Assembly: GCF_000208745.1 (NCBI RefSeq)
Contig: NC_030854.1
Coordinates: 37,716,553-37,780,552, forward strand
Reading direction: 5' to 3'
Length of the DNA stretch: 64,000 nt
Source of the DNA: Theobroma cacao
Taxonomy: Eukaryota > Streptophyta > Magnoliopsida > Malvales > Malvaceae
This document shows, piece by piece, positions 38,233-47,959 of the stretch. The first letter of the stretch is position 1. Each line of letters opens with the position of its first letter. The position numbers and the translations under genes were made by a program. The notes under the pieces are model-generated. The model ran no database searches, was not told where the DNA came from, and worked only from the letters and a program-made list of their open reading frames with translations.

Positions 38233-39742
38233 GTTCGAGGGTCTGTAGATGAAATTTACATTCACAAAAGTTGGTTTTTCGATAGATTGGAATAAAGGGT
38301 ATTTGACTTATAAAAAGGAAGTTCAGATGAGGTCTGCAGTGATGGCGAAGATCAAGGATTCATTTGAGTTCTTCCAGATAGTTTTGTCGGGTCTTTTGAA
38401 AGCTACAGATGGAGGGAAGACTGGTAGGTACTGTGGGGAATTCGTCCAGTGTGCTACCCGCATGCTTTTTATGATTTACAATCTTCCAGATGGCACAATA
38501 AACATCAGCCACGTGGAATTGAACTAACTGCCATGCATTTTCATTAATATTTAATGTAGTGAAAGTAACATTATGTCTTCACTCTTCTTGTAATTCTCTC
38601 CAAAGTTTAGGAAAGGAATGATTTGATATTTAACTAATTTAATTAAGATATAATGAAAAAAAGTCTTTTTAAGTTATTTAAAAAAATTAAAAAAAAATTA
38701 TTTTTTTATTACTTTAAATTAAATTTTTATATTTTATTTTAAATTAAATTAATCATTATAATTAATAGTTAATTAATTATCTTTAATTAAAATATTAATT
38801 GTTATTTTATACACATATGATCTTAATGTGAAAAGTGAAAATGTTTCATAATCATATTATGATGATACATCTATATATCATATCTTTATTTATTATAATA
38901 TGTCATATACAACATTAGCATTGCGTAATATAAAATAATAAAAAATATTTTAATTAATAATAATTAATTAACTATTAGTTATAAAAATTTATTAAATTTT
39001 AAAACAAAAACAAAAAAAATTAATTCAATGTAATAAAAAAATTATTTAAAATTTTTGAATAAATTTTTTTAAAATATTATATTCAAAAGTTCAAATGTTG
39101 GTTTTTTTTTTTTAGGTATGGCAAAAGTTCAAAAGTCCAAAAGTGGACTAACCCCTTGAATTTGTGGCATCACGTCAAGAATTCACTGGTGCAAACAAGG
39201 TGAATAAGTTGAGTTCACCTGCAGGAGATCGGATCGATACTCCCAAAGGGTGCGCTTGGTTGATACGGCCGTTAGTTGGCGCCCTTGTGAAGGGATATTT
39301 TGTTTCTTGTTTTGTAAAAATCTAAAATGCTTGAGACCAAGAAACAAGAGAATGAAAGACTAAATTAAAGCAATATTACATGCATGCATGTTAGCCAGCT
39401 AATTGTGGATTAATCATTGGCCACAAAATTAAAGCCTAAAAGTCAAGCCTCCTTTTGCAATGATTAAATCCTTGTTTTTCTTTTATTCTTTTTTTTATTT
39501 GTATTTAATGACAATTAAATCATAGTTAATTGCCCTTAAATGGATAATGGTTGCATGATCAACCATCCTAGAGATCATGGACAATGAGATCTCCTATATA
39601 CCTTAATTAAGCTCATAATATGACTTTCAATACTATATAAATACAACGGGACATATAGTTTTATAATATTTATGAAAGATTTTAATTAAAATTTTACTAT
39701 TAGAAAATAAATTTTACAAAATGTATTCACAATATAATGTTA
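38233..39742. other. NHX promoter region and AT-rich spacer
   Basis: The NHX-proximal 400 bp is the probable promoter and leader. From about 38600 to 39100 the sequence is nearly pure A/T. No gene is seen up to the kinase remnant. This marks the end of ordinary gene space. Confidence 0.5.
38256..38261 (-). promoter_or_regulatory. Start-stop AUGUAA element upstream of the NHX start
   Basis: On the minus strand the sequence reads ATGTAA, a start codon followed directly by stop, with 23 bases between it and the NHX ATG. At this distance it should lie in the 5' UTR. In Arabidopsis NIP5;1 an AUGUAA in the leader stalls ribosomes in response to boron and triggers mRNA decay. Whether that applies here is inference; one such hexamer can occur by chance. 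Confidence 0.5.
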
Positions 39743-39953
39743 CGAATTTGTGCAGTCCTATGTTGAAAGCAATCAGTTAATTGAAATTGTGTATCAAAAA
39801 ATTTCAAGTGAAGGAATCAATCGTGATGAATTGGTAGCTTTTGCAAAGCTAGCACTTAGTTGCACCGAGGAAAATCCAGAAGACCGGCCAACGATAACTG
39901 ATGTTGCAAAACAGCTAAGGCAACTTCATAAAGCTTTTCCATGTATTCCTTAG
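39743..39953 (+). pseudogene. ZRK-like kinase C-terminal fragment
   Basis: Encodes only the end of a protein kinase C-lobe (EFVQSYVESNQLIEIV, then LALSCTEENPEDRPT and the terminal PCIP stop). The open frame starts abruptly after AT-rich DNA, with no ATG or upstream kinase sequence. It is nearly the same as the C-terminus of the fragmented kinase at 57479-58386 on the other strand. It keeps the natural TAG stop which that copy has lost. This is the outer end of one arm of the inverted duplication. Confidence 0.85.
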
Positions 39954-40089
39954 ATACATTGATTGATGTTTAGCTTAATAGCTGAATAACTTCATAGAGA
40001 AAACCACGATGAATTTTCAGCAGCTACTGCAGCAATACTTGTTTTCAATCTGTTGTAGGACAAAAAGTCATGCAATTACTGTAGAGAAA

Positions 40090-40560
40090 GGAATAAACTG
40101 CTGCAGATTTTCATTGCATCAAATTTGGTTCAATTTGGAAGGTGATTTCTCTGAGTAATTGGATCTTGATTTACTATTCAAACTTGCCAGGTGCAATTCT
40201 CTTCTTCCCGTCCTGTTTTCATTTTTGCTTTTCGGCTAGTTACTTCACCTTTATCAGTGCAATACATCTTCTTATATTTGTTTGGACTCGTGTTCTTATA
40301 TTAACTAACCTTGATTATTCAATCCAATTAAAAACTCGTGTTCATATATCCATTCCATTGGATTCAGTAAAATTCCAGGTGGATGATTGTCGTAGTTTAC
40401 ATGCTCAATGGCTATAGTGAGGCTTTCATATCTCTACTGTAATGTATATTAATTAATTTAATAATTTTTTTATATTTTTTAAATCTCAAGGGTAGGTCAA
40501 TTTATAACATTGTACAAATATGCATCTATTAATTTTAGGGAATGACTGATGAGTAAAGTA
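40090..40560 (+). other. Orphan ZRK 5' leader block and duplicated spacer
   Basis: From about 40105 the sequence (TTTTCATTGCATCAAATTTG and following, to TTCAAACTTGCCAG at 40193) matches the leader exon of the intact ZRK at 44658. It ends in the same GT donor and continues into similar intron sequence. No ZRK coding exon follows; instead an AAA-ATPase pseudogene comes in on the other strand. The part after about 40235 also matches 57540-57230 in inverse orientation. Confidence 0.7.
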
Positions 40561-41039
40561 TCTTCCATTAAAATATAACTATTTATAATATATTTGAATT
40601 TGATTAAAAAATAAAAAAATTAAATATGAGAATTTGATTATTTATATTTATAAAACACTTAAATTTGAATTTAAAATAAAGAAATTAAAAATAATATTTA
40701 TGAATGCTATGAATAAAAATTAAATTAATAAATTAATAAATTAAAATTCAAAATTATATTTATAATCATTAATAAATTTTAGTAAGTATTATATGAATGA
40801 TTAGTAATTATATACTAGCATATAATAATGGCAAATTAGGGTTGAAAAGAAATAAAATTAAAAATCCTTAAATAATAATAATAGCATTGAAAATAATCTA
40901 CAAAAGTCAAATTCACTCTTAAGTCTCAACCTCCTTAGAAATTTAAAAATAGATAAAAACAAAAAATAAAACTTAAATAATTAATTAACCAAAATCTTTT
41001 AAATGGACTTTTTCTTTAAAAAAAAAAGGATTATACTTT

Positions 41040-42544
41040 TTATTCCTTCTTTTTGTTCTCTTCCTCAGTAGTTTCAAGGATTTTAACATCTTCTTCCTCA
41101 ATCTCCTCTTCCTCGGCAATTTCTTCATCAATTGCCTCCTCCTCAACAGTTTCAAGGGTTTTAGCATCTTCTTCCTCAATCTTCTCTTCCTTGGCAGTTT
41201 TAAGGGCTTCTATCAAGCTCTCCAAGCAAGCCTTTGGATCTCTCCCCACTCTGCCATGTAGCAAATGCTCATAAACATCTGGAGTCATATTTACTTCTTC
41301 CAACAAGTTTCCAATTTTTTCAAAGAGAGGATGTCAGTCAAGTTTCAAATAATTCTTTGCCAACACCTTAAATCCTCCAAGAGTGCAATAAGATAATTCG
41401 ATATGCATATCCATTCTTCCCTTTCGAATCAAAACTGGATCAAGTTTGTCTACATGATTGGTCGTAAACACAATAATCTTTTCTCCATCACAAGCAGACC
41501 AAATTCCATCGATAAAATTTTAAAATCCTGATAATGTAACTTTACTTTTACTTTTATGTTCATAATCAGAATTAGAATCATTTTTCTTATTTTTGCGTTT
41601 TTACGTAATATCAAGTGAACAATTTATATCCGCAACAACAAAAATACCCTTCCGTGATGAGTTAATCAAAAAAGTTTTTAAATAGGCATTATCCTTAAAC
41701 GTGGTTAACTCAAGATCATATATATCGTAACCCAAAAGATTAGACATGACCAAAATCAAAGTAGACTTACCAGTTCCTGGAAGACCATATAACAGATAAC
41801 CGCGTTTCCAAGCCTTGCCAATCTTAATGGAGGACCATATAACAGATAACCGCGTTTCCAAGCCTTGCCAATCTTAGAGTAATATTCTTTTCCTTGACTG
41901 AATGCTATAAGATCATTGATTATCTCTTTTTTCTTTTCAGGATCCATAGCAAAAGAATCGAAACTTGCAAGATGTTCCAACAATGTGTAATCCCAACCAT
42001 TGTCAGAATTCATATAAAGCTTTCGTTGCCTCCTCTTTTTCTTTATGACCTTACCTTCTTGCAAAACATAATTTAAGTATCGCTCCATTACAATAACCCG
42101 ATCTTTAGGATGAAACACAAGAGTGTAATAATTCTTATCATCAGGAGCTCGACTATATATTATTTCCTTATTAGGGAAATATTTTCCTTTATACCACGTA
42201 ACCTTGATGCCTTCAAATTCATCTTCAATATCCTCATAGTGGTCTGAGGAAAATAAAAGAGATGCCTTTCTCTTGTAAGATCCTGCTTTCAACCTGGTTG
42301 CTCGTGTAGCAGATTTGGAGCTAAGGTAGTACTCAATAGCGATATATGCATCGCCACGATGGTAACGGCCAGAAGTGAACTCGTCAAATGTGATGCGAAT
42401 GCTATGAAAGAAATAGTTCTTCAATCTCTCTTACCAAAACTCAATGCGTTCTGTCAAATAATCAGGAACCAATTCCAAAATCATTCCTCAAAAAGACATT
42501 TGGCTGGTGAGAACATCAGCCACTATTCCTTGCCCAAATATCAT
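41040..42544 (-). pseudogene. AAA-ATPase (BCS1-like, AtOM66/ASD type) pseudogene, copy 1
   Basis: Intronless frame related to plant AAA-ATPases of the At3g50940/ASD type: an N-terminal region starting MIFGQGIVADV, the conserved FHPKDRVIVMERYLNYVL segment, then the AAA domain. It is broken. Stops fall after SQMSF, before ERLKNYFF, after CSLDIT, in the GF.NF segment and after LKLD. A 50-bp tandem duplication (41783-41832 and 41833-41876) just before Walker A shifts the frame. Walker A is still readable as GLPGTGKS, but Walker B is degenerate (FVVADINCSLD). The sensor region FTTNHVDKLDP and the RKGRMD finger remain. The C-terminus is a long Glu-rich tail. It is inverted relative to copy 2 at 55342-56773. 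Confidence 0.9.
41783..41876. repeat. 50-bp tandem duplication inside AAA pseudogene copy 1
   Basis: GACCATATAACAGATAACCG and the following bases begin at 41783 and again at 41833. Fifty is not a multiple of three, so the duplication shifts the reading frame. Copy 2 of the pseudogene has only one unit. Confidence 0.95.
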
Positions 42545-42943
42545 ATTGTCTAAGGATTTTCTTTCTATTACTGCTAAGAAGAGAGGAGAAAGCTTTTTAA
42601 AAGAGAAAAACTAAAGAAGATAGTAGACAATTGACATAACCTTTATGAGTCGAAGCTATATATATTGAAAGGTTTCTTGTACAAGTTTCACTCCACTTCG
42701 GTTTCCTAGTTCTTGTTGAATTTTGTTTCAGCTTTCTATTTGAATTTTTTTTTTATATAAACACAATTAATTCTCCTTGATTCAAGTTTGACCCCATTTA
42801 GAATATCCTAGCTCCGGTTGGATTTTTTTTTTTATATAGTGAATTCATTCTCTTTATTTTCTTCTTTTATGAAGTGAATTGATTCTTCATGCCTCAAAAA
42901 AAGAATGGGAAAAAATGCAAATTAAAAAAAAAATCAAAGGAAA
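42545..42943. other. Spacer, 5' flank of AAA copy 1
   Basis: AT-rich flank upstream of AAA copy 1. Part of it (around 42560-42800) resembles the inverse of sequence at about 55030-55330 in front of AAA copy 2, so the inverted duplication includes the promoter. No gene seen. Confidence 0.5.
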
Positions 42944-43459
42944 AGGTATGTAGCACGAGTATGCTATGAACATCTACTGGTAAAAGGTGATCTTTACAGC
43001 TACGGAGTTTGAGTGCTTGAGCTGGAAGGATGCCTGTAGATATGTGACAACCATCAGGGCAGGAGAACCTTGTCACTTGGGCGAGGCCAATTCTGAGAGA
43101 CAAAGACCGGTTGTGAGAGCTTGCTGATCCAAGGCTTGGAGGGAAGTCCCCGAAGGAAGATTAATTTTGTACCGGTTTGCACAACTGCAGCTGCTTGTGT
43201 TGCTCCTGAGGCAAGTCCAAGGCCTACAACGGGTGAGGTGGTTCAGTCATTAAAAATGGTGCAGCGTGTTACAGAATATAAGGATTCAATGTTAACCATT
43301 TCCAACAACTGGCCCAACCAGAGACAGTCCTCCACTGCTTCTGAGTCTAATGAGACATCGTCAATGTTCTCTTCGGATCCTCACTCTGGTCTAAGTGCCT
43401 TTGACAATGACAACTTCTTGCGAATAGCAGTTTCCTCTGAAGATCTTCATGAAGGATGA
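42944..43459 (+). pseudogene. ALE2-like receptor kinase C-terminal fragment
   Basis: Reads as the end of a receptor-like kinase domain. The start YVA is followed by HLLVKGDLYSYGV, a frameshift, PVDM then a stop, QPSGQENLVTWARPILRDKD, a further stop, ELADPRLGGK, another shift, and an open stretch VCTTAAACVAPEASPRPT...EVVQSLKMVQRVTEY (partly quoted) to SSEDLHEG. QPSGQENLVTWARP and the Ser-rich tail point to ALE2, a receptor kinase of epidermal differentiation. At least two stops and two shifts show it is dead. No intron or upstream exon is present, so it is a captured or truncated copy. Confidence 0.85.
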
Positions 43460-44000
43460 TGAACACTTTGAAGAGAGAGATAATCAACTGGAAGCCTTCC
43501 TTCAGTTGGAAGCTCATCACAACCCAACACACCAGTGAGAAATTTTCTCAAAAGGAAGTGGTAAATTTGAAATAAGATTTTCAAAGGTGTCATAGATCTT
43601 GTAATTTGGATAGATGGGGATGGATGCTTCTTGTTGTCCCAATTGTTGCTAAGTTTTCCCCCATGCAGTGGTTGATGAAATTTTGTACATATGCCCTGTA
43701 GCTTGTTCAATTGCATTAACATTCGATTTCGAGGGTTTATATTAAACTTTTTTTTATGGTTTCAAAAAACAAATTCTGCATGGATTGGGCTGTAATTCTT
43801 TTCTGTAATGACAAGAACAACCCACTCATTGATTTGGAGCCTAATAAATAATTCCAATGCTTGATTTAAATTTAAGTACTCTTAATTACCTCTAAGACTT
43901 GGAATAACTTTGATTGTAGAGGAATAGAATAAGACTTTGTTAATCTATCTTGTTTTTGAATCAATTAATTACCAAATAATTAAGGAAGCTACCTAGCCTT
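43460..44000. other. Spacer, no gene seen
   Basis: AT-rich flank between the ALE2-like fragment and the leader of the intact ZRK gene. No coding signal seen. Confidence 0.5.
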
Positions 44001-44007
44001 AGTGATG

Positions 44008-44236
44008 GAAACTTCCTGTGACCCAAGTTTATATCATGACTTTGCATTTTATCTCAAGTATAAAACTACTGGTTGGATATTTGTCCGTTGACCTGGAAGA
44101 CTTGTATATGTGCAGGCAAAGAAAACTGCTGCAGGTTTTCATTGCATCAAATTTGGTTCAATTTGGAAGATTGTTTCTCTGGGTAATTGGATCTTGTGCT
44201 TCCTTTATATCTTGATTCAATATTCAAACTTGCCAG
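44008..44236 (+). other. Conserved ZRK 5' leader exon
   Basis: This block, from TTCCTGTGACCCAAG to TTCAAACTTGCCAG, recurs at the other ZRK copies: split at 46255-46364 plus 46917-46998, and inverted near 60180-60240 and 63348-63545. It ends at a GT donor (44237), and the coding exon begins after a TTAG acceptor five bases before the ATG. It is therefore best read as a non-coding first exon, with an intron of about 415 bp. Confidence 0.65.
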
Positions 44237-44657
44237 GTGCATTTCTCTTTTTCCTTTCATGTTTTTGTTTTTGCTTTTCAGCAATTTACTACACTTTTAT
44301 CAGTTCAATCTATCTTTTTCTTTTATGGATAAATATTTCAAACTCTTTGATTTCCATCTACATATTCAGGATCCAAGGTCTTTACTACTGCAGCATCAGT
44401 GATCTGTTTGCTTTTGATTAGTTTGATTGTTATGCATCAAACTGAAACATAATTTTTTTTCTTCAGAAAGCAGCAAAAGAAAATAAAATTGAAATGAGAG
44501 GTTATCCCATATGGAAAGGAAATATGTATTTACATTGCAATTTGTTAATTTCATTGTTTATTTTCAATCAATTTTTTTTTTACCTTTACATGATTTTGTA
44601 CATACTTGTTTACTATCATGTTTGTATAATTAATATAAAGTTCCACTCTTAGTCAAG

Positions 44658-45662
44658 ATGATTGCATGTTTGAAAGTGAAGAGACATGAAGATGAAGATG
44701 AAGATGGTCAGACATTTTTCTCAAAAAATGTAGGGTTTCTATTAGAGGAGCTTATTGCCTTTTGTGATGGCAAATCTAATCCTATTCGTCATTTCTCTGC
44801 AAAAGAGCTTCTGAGAGCAACAAACTACTATGATGCACACCAGATTTTTGTGCAAGATACTGGTTATAAATTGTACAAAGGCTCTCTAACGGACCGTCCA
44901 ATTTTTGTGAAGAAGTATGACTCTAGCTGGAGTTCTCTTACGGTAAACCCGTACAAAGATATTGCCATCGGATCACAAATGAGTGTTCACAAGAATGTTT
45001 TAAAAGTTATAGGTTGCTGCTTGGAGACCGAAACACCAACTATAGTATATGAATTTGCTGGCACAAAGAGACTCTCCACATTTATCTCTGCTACTAATGT
45101 TCAGCCTTTACCATGGAAATGCAAGTTGAAAATTGCAATAGGTTTAGCAAATGCAGTTGCGTATCTCCACACTGCATTTTCTAGACCAGTTATCCATCGA
45201 GGTATTAAATGCTTAAAAATCATATTGGATGAGAACAATGTCCCCAAACTCATTGACTTTGGACTATGTATATCTATTCCTGAAGGGCAATCACACGTAA
45301 ATAGGGCTATCATAGGAACAACAGGGTGGTGGGTTCCACCTGAATATTGGGCTAGAGGTTATATAACAGAGAAGGTTGATGTTTATCAGTTTGGATTGTT
45401 TCTATTTGAGCTTTTAAGTGGACAGGGGCTAGCTTACTTACCAATGGATGATACACTAGATATTGGGGAGCTCTCTTTTGAAAAGTTCATTGATGCTGTT
45501 GATTGGAGAATAAAATATGAAGGAATTGATCAGGAGCAGTTGTTGAATTTTGCAACACTTATCAATAGATGCACCTCTTATGATGAAGAAAAGAGGCCAA
45601 CGATGATTGAGGTTGGCAGAGAACTCAAGCAAATTGATCAGTCTTTTACATCACCTTGTTAG
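44658..45662 (+). CDS. ZED1-related kinase (ZRK), catalytic Asp replaced
   Basis: Intact single coding exon, 334 residues, of the RLCK-XII ZRK family. These act as adaptors of the NLR ZAR1 in sensing bacterial effectors; no ZAR1 is present here. The kinase fold is recognisable: NPIRHFSAKELLRAT before the domain, a degenerate Gly loop (DTGYKLYKG), Lys in VKK at 85-86, the catalytic loop at 180-182 reading HRG instead of HRD, Lys in place of the metal-binding Asn (HRGIKCLKIIL), DFG at 200-202, and a PPEY activation-segment end. Loss of the catalytic Asp and the Asn predicts a pseudokinase, as in ZED1. A non-coding leader exon precedes it. A closely similar copy follows at 47181. Confidence 0.88.
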   Translation: MIACLKVKRHEDEDEDGQTFFSKNVGFLLEELIAFCDGKSNPIRHFSAKELLRATNYYDAHQIFVQDTGYKLYKGSLTDRPIFVKKYDSSWSSLTVNPYKDIAIGSQMSVHKNVLKVIGCCLETETPTIVYEFAGTKRLSTFISATNVQPLPWKCKLKIAIGLANAVAYLHTAFSRPVIHRGIKCLKIILDENNVPKLIDFGLCISIPEGQSHVNRAIIGTTGWWVPPEYWARGYITEKVDVYQFGLFLFELLSGQGLAYLPMDDTLDIGELSFEKFIDAVDWRIKYEGIDQEQLLNFATLINRCTSYDEEKRPTMIEVGRELKQIDQSFTSPC

Positions 45663-46250
45663 CCTAGCCCCATTTGGCTGTACTCTTTCTCAATGGTAGC
45701 TGAAAAAAATCCTATAATAAGTAACTTTGTATTTGTTTGATTGGCCACTACTAAATGTCCTACACAATTTTTTATTATCCTGTGAATACATTTTAGCAGA
45801 AGTTGTCTCCTGCAGATGTGTATTCCTCTGTTAATTTGATTAATTGTTAAAGTTTTGTGTAGTGTGATGCTTCATTTGTTCATTGAAAATGTAAGTTTTT
45901 CATTTAATCCAAAATTAAACAAGAATAAAAGTGAACAATTTGTTATTGCAAGTATACCACACTGCTAGGCCTCTTACTTTGCATTTATTGAGGGATTTCA
46001 AAGAACAATTTGTCCATTTTGATGATCTTTTATCTTTGTACAAATGCATTAATGGAGGAAACATGTTATTTCCCCATTTGCTTTAACCTTGCAGCAAAGC
46101 TGCTCCTTTATTTTTTTTTTTCATAGCATCTTGATTTTATATTTCTTTTGACATGTTTTTCAGCACTCAATGGCAAAGTAAACCATCAGGAGCAACAACC
46201 CAGAGTAAACAATCGAGTGATAGGCATATCAAAAATTGCTTGGGGACAAG
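45663..46250. other. 3' flank of ZRK, no gene seen
   Basis: AT-rich sequence downstream of the ZRK stop. It leads into the duplicated leader of the next ZRK copy. No coding signal seen. Confidence 0.5.
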
Positions 46251-46254
46251 GAAA

Positions 46255-46998
46255 CTTCCTGTGACCCAAGTTTATGTCATGACTTTGCATTTTATCTCAA
46301 GTATAAAACTACTGGTGGGGTATTTATCTGTTGACCTGGAAGACTTGTATATGTGCAAGCAACAAGTAACGAAAGGGCGGATTATTATGCTAAAATGGGG
46401 GTGTATAGAACAAATGATTGTGTGGATATGACAGTGTGTATGGAGGGACACCCTCACTTGTGTTTTGAGGGTATGGTATTATGATTCTGCTTCCTCGGGG
46501 GATAATCTATTATACATTGTCTGTGTTTTCCAATGCTAGAGGGAGTTTAGACCTTATCCTGTTGTCAACTGGGAGCAGCGAAGAGTGCATAGAGATGTAA
46601 GAGGGGAAAACAGCCCAGCAGGTTATCTTTGCTTCTCTTACTTGTTCTGCATTTTGAGAGACGCTATGCTAGACATCTGGTCTGGCTCTTTTCGATGTGT
46701 AATGTTTGTTTTCTTTTGTTAACATGGCCTCCATGATTAGGGAGTTTTTGTTGCAGGGGATGTATAGTTCACAGGCTATTGATATCGGTTGTGTTTCTGT
46801 AAGCCAGTCAATCGACAGTTTTCTAACTGTTAAACCTCAGCTGAATACAGTCTTTTTTGTACGTAAAAGAGTTCTTCTTTCTGCAATGAATCAAAGTTAA
46901 TTTTCAGAAAAAAAAAGGGTTTTCATTGCATCAAATTTGGTTCAATTTGGAAGATTATTTCTCCGAGTTATTGGATCTTGTGCTTCCTCCCTCTCCCT
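46255..46998 (+). other. ZRK leader block split by a ~540-bp insertion
   Basis: The part up to about 46370 (ending ATGTGCAAGCAACAA) and the part from 46917 (GTTTTCATTGCATC) are contiguous in the other copies. The intervening sequence, about 46372-46910, is absent elsewhere in the window. It has no recognisable coding content and no clear terminal repeats, so it may be an unclassified insertion or an inserted cellular fragment. Confidence 0.6.
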
Positions 46999-47180
46999 CC
47001 CAGATGCATGTTTTTATTTTTGTTCTTTCAGCTACTTATAATTTCACTTGTATCAGTTCATTACATCTCATGTTCATATATGCTAACCTTGATTAACTCA
47101 ATCCAATTTAACACTGATTTTTTTCTTTTTGGAATGGCTGTTGTACTGTATATTAATATAAAGTTGCACTCTTAGGCAAG

Positions 47181-47452
47181 ATGTTTGCATGTTTGAAAGT
47201 GAAGAGGCATGAAGATGGAGTTGATCAGACATTTTTACCAAAAAAAAAATGGAGGGCGTTTATTAGAGGAGATTATCGCCTTATGTAATGGCAAATCTAA
47301 GCCTATCCGTCATTTTTCTGCAAACGAGCTTTTGAGAGCAGCAAACTATTATGATACACATTAGATTTTTGTGAAAGATTGTGGCTATAAATTGTACAAA
47401 GGCTCTCTAAAAGACCTTTCAGTTTTTGTGAAGAAGTAAGAGACTGACTCTA
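47181..47452 (+). pseudogene. ZRK pseudogene, 5' part, cut by the Copia element
   Basis: Starts with the conserved ATGTTTGCATGTTTGAAAGT and follows the ZRK N-terminus to FVKK. It carries a frame change at the A-run near 47240, a TAG at 47362 and a TAA just before the insertion. The retrotransposon then enters at the position corresponding to residue 88 of the ZRK at 44658. The 3' stub continues at 51425 with GATGGAGTTCTC, matching AGCTGGAGTTCTC in the intact copy. Homology ends near 51467. The rest of the kinase is missing, so the copy was already truncated or later lost its 3' part. Confidence 0.88.
47448..47452. repeat. Left target-site duplication CTCTA
   Basis: CTCTA directly precedes the left LTR and recurs at 51420-51424 directly after the right LTR. 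Five base pairs is the normal Ty1-copia length. Confidence 0.92.
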
Positions 47453-47913
47453 TGTTAGGATAGTCTTGAATTGTGATTTAATTAAGATTGTTTAATTCTA
47501 ATTAAACTAATATACCTTATTAAATAGTCTTTAAATCTAGTTAAACTAGAATAACAATTCCTAATTCTATTAGGATAAGATTCCTAATTATATTAGGATC
47601 AGGTTATTGTATTTGATACTATAAAGGGACCCTATGGGTTAAAGAATAATAATCACCTAGATTTAGAGAGAGTGATTTTGGTGTACGTGGGATAGGGGTT
47701 ATGAGTTTGAGACTGTTTCTTGTAAATATCCTGATTTTTTCTCTTAGTGGATTTTTCTCTGTTATTGTGCCCGTGGGACGTAGGTCATCAAAGACCGAAC
47801 CACGTAAATTCTTGTGTTCTTGTGGGTGTGCTTGATTTCTTCCTTTCTTTATTCTATTGATTGGATAAGATCTTGGATAACTCTTTAAAGATAATTTCAC
47901 AATTTTCACAACA
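47453..47913 (+). repeat. 5' LTR of the Copia element (461 bp)
   Basis: Begins TGTTAGGATAG and ends CACAACA, with terminal TG...CA. It is followed within four bases by the primer-binding site. Confidence 0.93.
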
Positions 47914-47916
47914 AAT

Positions 47917-47928
47917 TGGTATCAGAGC
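47917..47928 (+). other. Primer-binding site (initiator Met tRNA)
   Basis: TGGTATCAGAGC directly after the 5' LTR is the usual plant Copia primer-binding site, complementary to the initiator methionine tRNA 3' end. Confidence 0.92.
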
Positions 47929-47959
47929 TTCAAGGTCTTTGGTCAATCTGAATCTCGCT

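Noticed and set aside
43447..43722. 91-codon minus-strand frame
   Set aside because: Overlaps the end of the ALE2-like fragment in antisense, with no homology of its own.
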